From Collinsella tanakaei (lineage in GTDB: Bacteria; Actinomycetota; Coriobacteriia; Coriobacteriales; Coriobacteriaceae), in the NCBI RefSeq assembly GCF_021531055.1, contig NZ_JADYTL010000006.1, positions 118,762 through 182,761 on the forward strand: a stretch of 64,000 nt of DNA, written 5' to 3'. The translations under genes were made by a program, and so were the position numbers. Below are positions 8,030 to 17,045 of the stretch, piece after piece (position 1 is the stretch's first letter; the number at the start of each line of letters is the position of its first letter). Below the pieces are notes generated by a model. That model ran no database searches. It saw only the letters and a program-made list of their open reading frames with translations, and was not told the origin of the DNA.

Positions 8030-8509
8030 GGCGGCCACATGGAAAGAAGCCAGGCGTACTATCACATACGGAGAACTTTCCTAACACGAAAACGTTCGTC
8101 CCGCCGCGCGGTTACAAAACATCGCGTTTTCTAGTTAATCGAGCGACCCCTGGCCCATTATGCATAGCGTTTGATATTGTCTAACATCAGCACCTCTGAA
8201 CGCTACACAATCTGATTATGCTTTACATTATGAAATGCATACGCATATCGCGCCCATCGCATCACAGTAACGAACTTCGCCTTCACGGATGCCAAATCAA
8301 ACTAGAAACTATGCCATTTTGTAACCGAAGCTCAAGTTGAGCGTTGCCGACCGGAAAACTTGCCCTATACCGTGAATAAAAGCACCTTGGAGCCGTCCAG
8401 ATATGAATACCGACCAATCCAGATAGGTCAGGATGGCCGACCGGCCACGCAAACGCCCATACGTCGCATAACTCGCGATGAAAACGAGTCGACCGGTCCA
8501 AAATCGGCA
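8030..8509. other. 480-base region without a recognisable gene
   Basis: This stretch is clearly more AT-rich than its surroundings. Short open frames have no credible start site or recognisable motif. It may be the remains of a lost gene. Confidence 0.5.
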
Positions 8510-9253
8510 TCAAGCCGCCTGCGGCGCGCCCATCAGCTTGATCAGGCGTACGAGCGTCCCAGTCGTATCGCGACGACGGCGAACTTCCACGCTATCGACG
8601 AGCATGCGCATGAGCCTGATGCCGCGCCCACGCTCCTCGCTCGCCACCGGCTGCTCGTCAGCGGCGATCTCGTATCCGGCACCATGGTCGCGAACCTCTA
8701 TGACAACCCGGTCGGGATACGCGATGACCATCATCGTACAGCCCGCCGCATTGTCGGCGTGATCATATGCATTGGACAGCGCCTCCCCCACCGCCAACGC
8801 CATATCGAACCGATCGCTTTGGCTGAGCGGCAGCGTCGCCATCAAATCCGACACGCGATGGCGGTAATAACCCAGATTCTCCACACCCTCACGCACTGAC
8901 ACGCTCTTGCTCCATAGCGGCATGGTATCGGGCTTCAGGACGGGCACGGGAGGGCGCACCGCCGCCGTCACGTGCAACACATCGACCAAACGGGCGATCT
9001 GGATGGTACGGGTCACGTCGGGTGAGGTGTTGACGAGCGACAGCATTCCGCCGAGCTGGGCGATCCGGCGGGCACGTGACAGCAAACAGGCGAATCCCGA
9101 CGAATCGATGTAGGTCACATCCTGGCAGTTGACCAAAATGCGCCGAACGCCCGAGGCGAGCAGCGCATCGATCTGATCGCGCAGCGAACCCACCGTCGCG
9201 ATATCGATATCGCGCGCGGGTGCGATCACGGCTATGTCGTTCCACTCGTTCAT
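8510..9253 (-). CDS. STAS anti-sigma antagonist fused to HATPase anti-sigma kinase domain
   Basis: A 247-residue fusion of two parts that are usually separate proteins in partner switching. Residues 1-95 form a STAS domain with the phospho-acceptor motif Y-I-D-S-S-G-F (Ser51/52). Residues from about 120 to the end are an RsbW/SpoIIAB-like HATPase with the N box (VGEALSNAYDHADNAAG), D-H-G-A-G-Y and G-R-G-I-R-L-M. The start at 9253 begins directly with STAS sequence; an upstream ATG at 9337 adds only a non-domain leader. It lies 116 bases after the SpoIIE-type phosphatase gene, the expected enzyme for dephosphorylating the serine. Which sigma factor or other target it controls cannot be seen. 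Confidence 0.82.
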   Translation of the reverse strand: MNEWNDIAVIAPARDIDIATVGSLRDQIDALLASGVRRILVNCQDVTYIDSSGFACLLSRARRIAQLGGMLSLVNTSPDVTRTIQIARLVDVLHVTAAVRPPVPVLKPDTMPLWSKSVSVREGVENLGYYRHRVSDLMATLPLSQSDRFDMALAVGEALSNAYDHADNAAGCTMMVIAYPDRVVIEVRDHGAGYEIAADEQPVASEERGRGIRLMRMLVDSVEVRRRRDTTGTLVRLIKLMGAPQAA

Positions 9254-9369
9254 ACGGTCATGGTTCCCCGTTCGCGACCGGCTAATCATGCGCAGCGGCA
9301 AGCGGCAGCACGCCTCCGCGCACGTCCGTCGAAGCATGCCGTCGCTTCGCCATGACCACCGCCTCCGCC

Positions 9370-11700
9370 CTAGACATCGAAGCGCAACGCCACCATGGCG
9401 ATGTCGTCATCGAGCGCGGAACCGGTGAACTCGTCGAGCTGGCCGAGCACGCTCGCGCACAGCCCCCGCACGCCCGTCGCCGATTCATGCAGCAGCAGGT
9501 CGAACAGGCGCCGCTCGCCGAAGAACTCGCCGCGGGCATCGCGCGCCTCGATCGCGCCATCGGTGTACATGAACAGGATGTCACCCGGGCCGAACGAGAA
9601 CACGCCGCTCTCGTATACCATCGACTCGAACGCGCCGACCACGCCCGACTGCACGGACAGCAGCTCCATCTCGCCCGGCGTCGGCTCCCCATCCGCATCC
9701 GGTGATCCGGGGTGGATCAGGACCGTCGGCGGATGTCCGGCCGAGCAGTACGTCGCCACATGCGAGCGCAGATCGATCTTCGCGACGAACATGGTCGCGA
9801 AGGTCTCGACGCGAGAGAAGCTCATCAACATGCTGTTCAGCGACCTCACCATGTGCTGCGGGCTCGCGCCCTCCCATGCGTACGCCGTCAGCGCCGTCTT
9901 GACCAGCGCCGACATCGATGCCGCCTCGACGCCCTTGCCCGACACGTCGCCCAAGACCATGACGGCGCGATCGTCGGGCAGACGGATGAGGGTGTAAAAA
10001 TCCCCGCCCACCATCGCCTGCCGGGTCGCCGAGGAGTACAGCGCGTCGGTGGTGATGCCGGGAACGCTCCCCAAGTCGTTGCGCATGCCGACCTGAAGCG
10101 TCTGGGCGATCCGGCGCTCGGAGTTCGTCCGCTGCATGCCCTGACACATGATCTCGAAATCGTGTGCAAGGCGAACGAGGTAGTCGTATTCGAGATTGTC
10201 GATGGGCTCCTGCGTGCTATCGCGCAGCAGCAGCACCATGTGCGGGATGTCGGACCAAGGACCATCGTCTTCCGCGGAATCATCGCCGTCCGTCTCGACC
10301 GCAGCGAAGGTCCGCCGCAGATCCATGAACACGCCCTGGCTCGGCAGGCCGCGCGAGGCGAGCCACTCCCCCGCCCACGTCGCCGCATCGACGCGGACCA
10401 AACGGACCGTCTTGAGGTCCTCGGGCGAGCAGGACCAGGCGCCCTGTGCGTGCACGAGCGGAATCCGATCCGTCGGATCGACGCGCGCGGCGGGAGCGGT
10501 CGTCGAGAAGAACATCTCCTCGACGGTGCCGGGCAGGCACACCCGACTGCCGCCCTCGAAATCGAGGACGTAGCAATGCCGTTGGCGGTCGGGCACGATC
10601 GAGCAGATGCGACACTGCAGCGCGCGGTGCACCTCCTCGGTCATCTCGCGCCACACCGTGGCACGGTCGAGATTCTGCGCGAACACGAACTCACGCGCCC
10701 GGTTGAGCGAACGCGTGAGCTCCTCGGTGCGCTGCGACCGCAAGCTGCTCACCAGGCCGACGAGTTCGATGGACAGGTAGTCGCAGATGACCTCCAGCAC
10801 GCGCGCATCGAGGGAGCGCGGCAGGCGGGGGCGCTTCCACCCCAGCTCGAGGATACCGAGGACCTGCGTGCCGAAAAACACCGGAACCGCGATCAGCGTG
10901 CGGTACGGCGGCATGTTCTCGACGCGCAGGCGCGTGCTCGCATGCGTCTCGACATCGTAGAAGACGCTCGACTCGACACCACGTCCATAGGATGAGGGAA
11001 CGATAGCCAGGCTGCATGCCCGCTGCTCATGAAGAACGTAGGTCGGGATACCAGCGCCGTACGGGATGAACTCGGGAACGTAATCGGTCGCCAAGCCGTA
11101 GCTGATGCCGCGCAGCTTGAAGCCGCCGTTTTCCGAGAAGTACATGGACGAGCCGTCGGCATCGAGCGTCTCGACCAGCTTGTTGAGAACGGCGTCGAGT
11201 AGCGACGGAAGGTCCTTGGATCCCGCCGCCGTCATGATGACCGACAGCGTGCCCGAAAGCCTTCTGTTGACCGCCTGGAGCTCCGCGAACAGGCGCTGCG
11301 TCTGCCGGTCGTGGGCGTACTGCTCCTCGAGGCTCCGCACGACCACGAGCACGCGCTTGCCGCCATGGGAGAAGAGCCCGAACACGCGCGACGAGACCTC
11401 GGATGCGCGCGCGGAAACGGGGATGAACGACCCCTCGGGCAGCTTGAGCATGCACGTCGCCGCCTCGCCGTCGAGCGTGAAGGGGAACCCATGCGACGGC
11501 GCGCGTTCGAAATCGCCACTGTACATCAGGTCCTTGATGTCCTGACCGACCAAGCGCTTCCGATCCTCGGAGGCGAGCGCGAGCATCTGCTCGTTGACAT
11601 GCAGGATGGTGCCGTCTTGGTCGCAGAGCGCCACGGCGTCGCTGGTCAGCTCGACCAAGCGTGCGACCTCGGTGAATTCGCCTTTATCCCGTGACTCCAT
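9370..11700 (-). CDS. PAS-GAF-SpoIIE (PP2C-type) serine phosphatase
   Basis: Large cytosolic regulator of about 776 residues. A PAS-like domain (about 10-110) starts LVELTSDAVALCDQDGTI. A GAF-like domain follows (about 160-330, DADGSSMYFSENGG to ICDYLSIELVGL). A less clear middle segment may be another sensor, and the C-terminal SpoIIE/PP2C domain (about 560-776) carries MVGGDFY, LGDVSGKG, FMYTDGAIEA and DDDIAMVAL, the metal-binding aspartate motifs. No membrane segment is seen. The start at 11700 has a perfect GGAGG site; the frame upstream crosses tRNA-Leu and is not coding. The STAS-HATPase fusion downstream is its likely substrate. Confidence 0.87.
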   Translation of the reverse strand: MESRDKGEFTEVARLVELTSDAVALCDQDGTILHVNEQMLALASEDRKRLVGQDIKDLMYSGDFERAPSHGFPFTLDGEAATCMLKLPEGSFIPVSARASEVSSRVFGLFSHGGKRVLVVVRSLEEQYAHDRQTQRLFAELQAVNRRLSGTLSVIMTAAGSKDLPSLLDAVLNKLVETLDADGSSMYFSENGGFKLRGISYGLATDYVPEFIPYGAGIPTYVLHEQRACSLAIVPSSYGRGVESSVFYDVETHASTRLRVENMPPYRTLIAVPVFFGTQVLGILELGWKRPRLPRSLDARVLEVICDYLSIELVGLVSSLRSQRTEELTRSLNRAREFVFAQNLDRATVWREMTEEVHRALQCRICSIVPDRQRHCYVLDFEGGSRVCLPGTVEEMFFSTTAPAARVDPTDRIPLVHAQGAWSCSPEDLKTVRLVRVDAATWAGEWLASRGLPSQGVFMDLRRTFAAVETDGDDSAEDDGPWSDIPHMVLLLRDSTQEPIDNLEYDYLVRLAHDFEIMCQGMQRTNSERRIAQTLQVGMRNDLGSVPGITTDALYSSATRQAMVGGDFYTLIRLPDDRAVMVLGDVSGKGVEAASMSALVKTALTAYAWEGASPQHMVRSLNSMLMSFSRVETFATMFVAKIDLRSHVATYCSAGHPPTVLIHPGSPDADGEPTPGEMELLSVQSGVVGAFESMVYESGVFSFGPGDILFMYTDGAIEARDARGEFFGERRLFDLLLHESATGVRGLCASVLGQLDEFTGSALDDDIAMVALRFDV

Positions 11701-11786
11701 CGGATACCTCCAAACACGGCGACGGACGCGAGGCATGCAAACGCCGCCGGATCTCAGCTGACGTCTATGATGACATGTCCGATGGG

Positions 11787-11813
11787 TAAAAAGAAAGCCT
11801 CGCAAGGAGGCTC
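11787..11813 (-). terminator. Terminator of tRNA-Leu
   Basis: Minus strand: AGCCTC, loop CTTGC, GAGGCT, then TTCTTTTT. Confidence 0.8.
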
Positions 11814-11824
11814 TGAGAATTCGA

Positions 11825-11914
11825 TGGTGTCGGAGGCGGGACTTGAACCCGCATGACCGAAATGTGGTCACTAGCACCTCAAGCTAGCGCGTCTGCCAAT
11901 TCCGCCACTCCGAC
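11825..11914 (-). tRNA. tRNA-Leu (GAG)
   Basis: Class II tRNA of 90 nt with a long variable arm (GTGACCACATTTCGGTCAT), anticodon loop TTGAGGT (anticodon GAG), acceptor GTCGGAG/CTCCGAC and encoded CCA. Confidence 0.95.
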
Positions 11915-11934
11915 TTGCTTTGCAGCGAGAAAGA

Positions 11935-11963
11935 TATTAACCCAAACCCGCCGATCGATGCAA
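11935..11963 (-). promoter_or_regulatory. Promoter of tRNA-Leu
   Basis: Minus strand: TTGCAT, a 17-base spacer, TTAATA, with the -10 box 20 bases before the tRNA. Confidence 0.7.
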
Positions 11964-12018
11964 GGACTTTTTTGAAAAAAGATTCGCGACATATCGGGGC
12001 GTAGCCGATCGATGTAAT

Positions 12019-12042
12019 AAAACCCCTGGGGTTATTTTACAT
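12019..12042 (-). terminator. Terminator of the second oppA-like gene
   Basis: Minus strand: AATAACCCC-AGGGGTTTTATT, directly after the stop codon. The palindrome is near-symmetric, so it may act both ways. The same 24 bases occur at 56915-56938. Confidence 0.7.
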
Positions 12043-13739
12043 CACTCGGCGAGCTCGGCTTTGGCGATACGGGCGACCCCGGTCGCGTCGAACGGCAGTC
12101 GCTCCACGGTGCGCGCCCCCACATGGGCGCGCGCACCGAACAGGTACGGGATCACCGGGCAATCCCCCGCCACGATATCCTCGACGCGCTGCAGGATCTC
12201 GATGCGCTCGGAGTCGCGGTCCTGCGAGCGCGCCTCTTCCAGCAGCTCGTCCACCTGATCGTCGGCGTAGCGCGCGTAGTTGGAGACGCCGATGTTCGAC
12301 GAATGGAACAAGGGGTACAGCACGTTGTCCATACTCATGAAATCGATGGTGCGGTCGACGCGCCCGAGCTGGAAATCGCCCTCGGCAAGACGCTGATGCA
12401 GATCGTCGAACCCCACCGCCTCGGGCGTGCAGGTGATCCCCACGGCGGCGAGATCGGTGACGATCGCCTCCACGGCGTTATGCTGCCCGCCATCGGCGCA
12501 ATAGGTCAGCGTCAGCTGGATATCGCGCTCGCCGTCGGCATCGCGCGGATAGAGCGTGTCGAGCAGCTCCGAGGCGGCCTGCGGATCGTAGTCCGCATAA
12601 GGCCAGCTGTCGTCGCGGTACCCCGGCACCATGGGCGGCACGATGCCGCCGGCGGGCATCCGGACGTCGCGGAACACGCTGCGGACCAGCGCCTCGCGAT
12701 CGATCGCCATCGAGATGGCGTAGCGCAGGCCCGGTTTGTCCAGCGGCTTCGCGGACGTGTTGCACACCAGGTACGAAACGAGCGGCTCACTTGCCAGCAC
12801 GGTGTGGCGGCGCGCAGTCAACTCGAGACGCTCGTCGTCGGTCGTCTTCCAATCGGCGGCGTTCGCATCCACGTTCTCGACGGGACAGGGCGCGACCATG
12901 ATGTCCCCCGCCTCGAACGCCCGGTAGGCATCGATGATGCGATCGTGGAGCGCGAAGGAGACGCGATCGACGCCGAGGGGCGCATCGGCATGCTCGGTAA
13001 ACGGCACGAGTTCGATCGATGCCGCCTGCTCGCCGAACGCCTCGGCGAGCATGAACGGACCGTTGCCGATCGGCATGCGCGCAAATCCCGCCGGGTTATC
13101 CGAAATCGCGGCGGGAATCGGGGCCAGACGGCAATCGGCGACCACCGCGGGGAAGTCTGCGTACGGCGCCGCAAGCGACACCACAAGGGTGCGATCATCC
13201 GGGCATGCCACGCCGGCAAGCTCCGAGGCGGAGCCGTCGCGGAAGTCGGCATATCCCTCGACGAGCGACAGCAGAAACGCCGCACGCGAGGGACCCATGA
13301 GCGATTCGGTATCCTCGTCGGGGCGCACGACGCGCTCCCATGCGCGCTTGAAGTCCACGGCGCGTACGGGCGCACCGTCATGGAAGCACGCATCGCGAAG
13401 CGTGAAGGTGAACGTCCGCGAATCGTCGGCAGCCTCGACGCGTTCCGCGGCGCAGCACGACAGGACGCCGAGCTCGTAGTCGAATCGCATGAGCGGATCG
13501 AACAGCTGCGAGGCGACCTGCAGGCCACCGGGCTCGCAGATGCCATAGGGATCGATACACGTCGGCGTCACGATGCCGAACGTCAAGACGCGATCGGCCT
13601 CGGCTTCCATCGACCCCACGTCGGTAGACCCGGTATCCCCTTCGCCCTGGACGCATCCCGCCAACGGTGCGGCGGCGAGCATCAGCGAGGCGCGCAACAG
13701 CGTACGGCGATCCATCGGCATGCTGAAACGATCTGACAT
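12042..13739 (-). CDS. Peptide ABC transporter substrate-binding lipoprotein (second OppA)
   Basis: Extracytoplasmic solute-binding protein family 5, expected to capture oligopeptides. The 565-residue protein begins with a twin-arginine-like signal (MDRRTLLRASLMLAAAPLAGC); the LAGC lipobox predicts a lipid-anchored cysteine. The body shows family traits such as IDPYGICEPGGLQVASQLFDPL and IGNGPFMLAE. It is clearly paralogous to the OppA at 18171-19841, sharing the same order of motifs. The ATG at 13739 has a GAAGGGAC site; the longer frame to 13823 lacks one. It lies after the terminator of the opp operon, so it is probably transcribed from its own promoter and shares the OppBCDF permease. Confidence 0.88.
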   Translation of the reverse strand: MSDRFSMPMDRRTLLRASLMLAAAPLAGCVQGEGDTGSTDVGSMEAEADRVLTFGIVTPTCIDPYGICEPGGLQVASQLFDPLMRFDYELGVLSCCAAERVEAADDSRTFTFTLRDACFHDGAPVRAVDFKRAWERVVRPDEDTESLMGPSRAAFLLSLVEGYADFRDGSASELAGVACPDDRTLVVSLAAPYADFPAVVADCRLAPIPAAISDNPAGFARMPIGNGPFMLAEAFGEQAASIELVPFTEHADAPLGVDRVSFALHDRIIDAYRAFEAGDIMVAPCPVENVDANAADWKTTDDERLELTARRHTVLASEPLVSYLVCNTSAKPLDKPGLRYAISMAIDREALVRSVFRDVRMPAGGIVPPMVPGYRDDSWPYADYDPQAASELLDTLYPRDADGERDIQLTLTYCADGGQHNAVEAIVTDLAAVGITCTPEAVGFDDLHQRLAEGDFQLGRVDRTIDFMSMDNVLYPLFHSSNIGVSNYARYADDQVDELLEEARSQDRDSERIEILQRVEDIVAGDCPVIPYLFGARAHVGARTVERLPFDATGVARIAKAELAE

Positions 13740-13851
13740 GGTACGTCCCTTCAGACGAAAGGCCCGAAAGCCCGACTTCGTGCCGCTATTGTGCCGCACC
13801 CCGACGCCTTCTTTCAAGCGCACCGGCCCCCTCGGACAGCTCCGACATGCA

Positions 13852-13888
13852 AAGACCCGAATCCGCCGACGACGGATCCGGGTCTTTC
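13852..13888 (-). terminator. Terminator of the oppABCDF operon
   Basis: Minus strand: AAGACCCGGATCCG pairs with CGGATTCGGGTCTT across TCGTCGG, with a short T-run after it. Confidence 0.7.
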
Positions 13889-13924
13889 AGATACACACGA
13901 CAGCGCTCCTGCGATGCATGCGCG

Positions 13925-14953
13925 TTACAGGTCGATGTGGCTCTCCCTGATCGGGAACGTGCGCGCGAAGTGGCAGGCGCAGTAATGGCCCGACGCGACC
14001 TGCTTGAACTCAGGCTGCTCGGAGGAGCAGATATCCTTCGCGATCGGGCAGCGCGTGTGGAAGCGGCAGCCGGTCGGCGGATCGATCGGCGAGGGCGGGT
14101 CGCCGGCAAGGATGATGCGCTCGCGGGTCTTCTGCACGTCCGGATCGGGCACAGGCACGGCGGACAGCAACGACTGCGTGTAGGGATGGTTCGGCTCGGT
14201 GTAGAGGGTCTTCCAGTCGGAAAGCTCGACCATCTTGCCGAGGTACATCACGGCCACGCGGTCGGAGATGTGCTGCACGACGGACAGGTCGTGCGCGATG
14301 AAGAGGTAGGCAGTGCCGTACTTGTTCTGCAGCTCCTTGAGCAGGTTCAGCACCTGCGCCTGGATGGAGACGTCGAGCGCCGAGACCGGCTCGTCGCAGA
14401 TGATCAGCTTGGGCTTGAGCGCGAAGGCGCGGGCGATGCCGATGCGCTGGCGCTGACCGCCGGAGAACTCATGCGGGTAGCGATTGATGTGCTCGGGGTT
14501 CAGGCCGACGACGTCGAGGAGCTCGCGCACCGTGCGCATGCGCTCCTCCTTGGTCCCCACGTTGTGGATCGTCATGGGCTCGGAGACGATCTCGCCGATC
14601 GTCATGCGCGGATTGAGCGACGCGTACGGATCCTGGAAGATGAACTGCATCTCGCGACGCATCGACTTGAGCTCTTTGTGGCTCATGGAGGCGATGTCGT
14701 GGCCCTGGAAGTACACCTTGCCCGACGTGGGCTTAGTCAGGCGCATGATGCAGCGGCCGGTCGTCGACTTACCGCAACCGGACTCGCCCACGAGACCGAA
14801 GGTCTCGCCGGCATGGATCTCGAACGAGACGTCGTTCACCGCGGAGACGACGCGCTTGGAAAAGCGGCTGGCGAGCATGCCGGCCTCGGCGGGAAACTCC
14901 TTGGTGAGGTGCTCGACCTTGAGCAGAGGCATGGTATCGGTGTTCGAGGCCAT
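13925..14953 (-). CDS. oppF: Oligopeptide ABC transporter ATP-binding protein OppF
   Basis: Second ATPase of the oligopeptide importer. It has 342 residues with Walker A GESGCGKSTTG, Q-loop FQDPYASLNP, signature FSGGQRQRIGIARA, Walker B LIICDEPVSALD and H-loop IAHDL. The C-terminal extension has the CRFHTRCP cysteine motif of Opp/Dpp ATPases, with further cysteines near the end, probably the Fe-S type site described for this subfamily. The ATG at 14953 directly abuts the oppD stop, with a GGAGGTGAG site inside oppD, so translation is coupled. Last gene of the operon. Confidence 0.94.
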   Translation of the reverse strand: MASNTDTMPLLKVEHLTKEFPAEAGMLASRFSKRVVSAVNDVSFEIHAGETFGLVGESGCGKSTTGRCIMRLTKPTSGKVYFQGHDIASMSHKELKSMRREMQFIFQDPYASLNPRMTIGEIVSEPMTIHNVGTKEERMRTVRELLDVVGLNPEHINRYPHEFSGGQRQRIGIARAFALKPKLIICDEPVSALDVSIQAQVLNLLKELQNKYGTAYLFIAHDLSVVQHISDRVAVMYLGKMVELSDWKTLYTEPNHPYTQSLLSAVPVPDPDVQKTRERIILAGDPPSPIDPPTGCRFHTRCPIAKDICSSEQPEFKQVASGHYCACHFARTFPIRESHIDL

Positions 14954-16084
14954 TTATGCCTCACCTCCCATCTGGCTCTCATCGAGCGTATCGGGCGTGC
15001 CCGTGGCGATCTTGCCGCGCGAACGCGAGGTGTCCGGCGCGAGCTTCAGGAAGTCCGGATCGTCGGCGAAGTGGCACGCGGAGTAGTGACCGGTCTCGGT
15101 CACGACATGCTCGGGCAGCTTCTCGTGGCAGATGTCGACGGCATACGGGCAGCGCGGCGCGAACGGGCAACCGGAAGGCAGGTTCACGAGCGACGGCGGG
15201 TTGCCGTTGATCGGCGTGAGCGGCTTCTTCTCGTCGGTCGCCTGCTCGGGGATGGAGCGGATGAGGCCCCACGTGTAGGGGTGACGGCTGTCGTAGAAGA
15301 TCTCGTCGGCGGTGCCGAACTCGACGGGACGGCCGGCGTACATGACCATGATCTTGTCGGCCATGTCGGCCACGACGCCCAGGTCATGCGTGATCATGAT
15401 GATCGCGTTGCCGTTCTTTGCCTGCATCTCCTGCATGAGCTCGATGATCTGCGCCTGGATGGTCACGTCGAGGGCCGTCGTGGGCTCGTCGGCGATGAGG
15501 ATGTCGGGATCGCAGGCGAGGGCCATGGCGATCATGACGCGCTGACGCATACCGCCCGAGAACTGATGCGGGTACTCGTTGACGCGCTTCTCGGGGTTGG
15601 GGATGCCCACCAGACGCAAAAGCTCGGTGGCGCGCTCGAGCGCCTGCTCCTTGGTGTAGCCGCGATGCAGGCGCAGGCCCTCGCCCACCTGGCGGCCGAT
15701 CTTGTAGACCGGGTTCAGGGAGGTCATAGGATCCTGGAAGATCATGGCGATGTCGTTGCCGCGCACGTGCTGCATCTGCTCCTCGGTCATGTCGAGCAGG
15801 GACTCGCCACGGTAGTAGACGTGTCCGCCCTCGATCCTGCCCGGAGGCATGTCGATGAGGCCCATGAGCGTCATGGCGGTCACGGACTTGCCGGAACCGG
15901 ATTCGCCCACCACGCCGAGGGTCTCGCCGCGATCGAGCGTGTAGGACACGCCGTCGACCGCGTGGACGATGCCGTCCTCGGTGTGGAAGTACATCTTGAG
16001 GTTATCGACCTCGAGCAGGTGACGGCCCTCGGGCACGGGCTTCGTCTTGAGGTCGACGTAATTCGTATTCTTCTTCTTGGCCAT
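14954..16084 (-). CDS. oppD: Oligopeptide ABC transporter ATP-binding protein OppD
   Basis: First ATPase of the importer, 376 residues. Walker [13 protein letters not shown]-loop [10 protein letters not shown], signature [14 protein letters not shown], Walker [13 protein letters not shown] and H-loop ITHDLG are all present. The C-terminal oligopeptide-type extension has [10 protein letters not shown] and a later Cys-His pair. It forms a heterodimer with OppF under the OppB/OppC membrane pair. The start at 16084 lies three bases after the oppC stop, with AAGGAC within the end of oppC. Confidence 0.94.
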   Translation of the reverse strand: MAKKKNTNYVDLKTKPVPEGRHLLEVDNLKMYFHTEDGIVHAVDGVSYTLDRGETLGVVGESGSGKSVTAMTLMGLIDMPPGRIEGGHVYYRGESLLDMTEEQMQHVRGNDIAMIFQDPMTSLNPVYKIGRQVGEGLRLHRGYTKEQALERATELLRLVGIPNPEKRVNEYPHQFSGGMRQRVMIAMALACDPDILIADEPTTALDVTIQAQIIELMQEMQAKNGNAIIMITHDLGVVADMADKIMVMYAGRPVEFGTADEIFYDSRHPYTWGLIRSIPEQATDEKKPLTPINGNPPSLVNLPSGCPFAPRCPYAVDICHEKLPEHVVTETGHYSACHFADDPDFLKLAPDTSRSRGKIATGTPDTLDESQMGGEA

Positions 16085-16087
16085 GGC

Positions 16088-17035
16088 TTACGCGTCCTTC
16101 ATCTTGACATCGAGGGCATCGCGCAGGCCGTCGCCCAACAGGGTGAAGGCGAGCACGGTGGTGAGGATGGCGAGACCGGGCATGATCATCATCCACGGAG
16201 CCGTCGTCAGGAAGGTCTGGCCCTCCTGGATCATGGCGCCCCACGAAGGCTGCGGCGGCGTCACGCCCATGCCGAGGTACGACAGGGCGGCCTCGGTGAG
16301 GATGGCGGAGCCGATGTTCATGGTCGCGTAGACCACGATGGAGGCCACGGAGTTGGGGAAGATGTGGCGCGCGACGATGCGGACGTCGGAGGCGCCCATG
16401 GAGCGCGCGGCGTCGACGTAGTCGTTCTCCTTGACCGACAGGATCGCGGAACGGAACACGCGCGCGATACTCGGCCAGCCGAGGATGCCGATGGCGATGA
16501 ACACGTTTTGGATGCCGTTTCCGATGACGGCGATCATGGCGATGACGAACAGCGTGTACGGGAACGCCAGGAAGATATCGGCCAGGCGCATGATGATGGT
16601 GTCGAAGATGCCGCCGTAGTAGGCCGCGAGCGCACCCATCACCAGGCCGATGACCGTGGAGATCGCCGTGGCGATGATGCCGACGGACAGCGAGATGCGC
16701 GAACCGTAGATGACGCGGCACAGGATGTCACGACCGGTGACGTCGGTGCCGAACGGATGCTCGAGCGAGGGCGCGAGCAGCGTGTTCTTGGACATCTCCG
16801 CGGTGCTCGCGTACAGCGGGTCACCGAGCAGCTGCTGGGCCCACAGGTCACAGGTGAGCGCGACGATGGCCACGAACACGATCCAGATGACCGCGATGAC
16901 GGCGAGCTTGTTGCGACGCAGGCGCTTCCAGGCGTCGCCCCACAGGGTGCGGCTCGCGCCGTCGCCCGTCGTCGCCTTCGCGACCGTATGCATGGTCACC
17001 GTCCCCGCCTCGGGGATAGGCTTCGGGTACTTCAT
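16088..17035 (-). CDS. oppC: Oligopeptide ABC transporter permease OppC
   Basis: Membrane subunit with 315 residues: a cytosolic N-terminal stretch, a first helix (LAVIAVIWIVFVAIVALTC), a periplasmic loop with FGTDVTGRDILCRVIYGSR and then five more helices. The EAA loop that docks the ATPases is visible as ARSMGASDVRIVARHIFPNS. The start at 17035 follows GGAGGCAAGCT. It pairs with OppB, 10 bases upstream. Confidence 0.93.
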   Translation of the reverse strand: MKYPKPIPEAGTVTMHTVAKATTGDGASRTLWGDAWKRLRRNKLAVIAVIWIVFVAIVALTCDLWAQQLLGDPLYASTAEMSKNTLLAPSLEHPFGTDVTGRDILCRVIYGSRISLSVGIIATAISTVIGLVMGALAAYYGGIFDTIIMRLADIFLAFPYTLFVIAMIAVIGNGIQNVFIAIGILGWPSIARVFRSAILSVKENDYVDAARSMGASDVRIVARHIFPNSVASIVVYATMNIGSAILTEAALSYLGMGVTPPQPSWGAMIQEGQTFLTTAPWMMIMPGLAILTTVLAFTLLGDGLRDALDVKMKDA

Positions 17036-17045
17036 AGCTTGCCTC

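Noticed and set aside
8283..8513. 76-residue minus-strand open frame in the AT-rich gap
   Set aside because: No ribosome site, no recognisable motif; likely chance.
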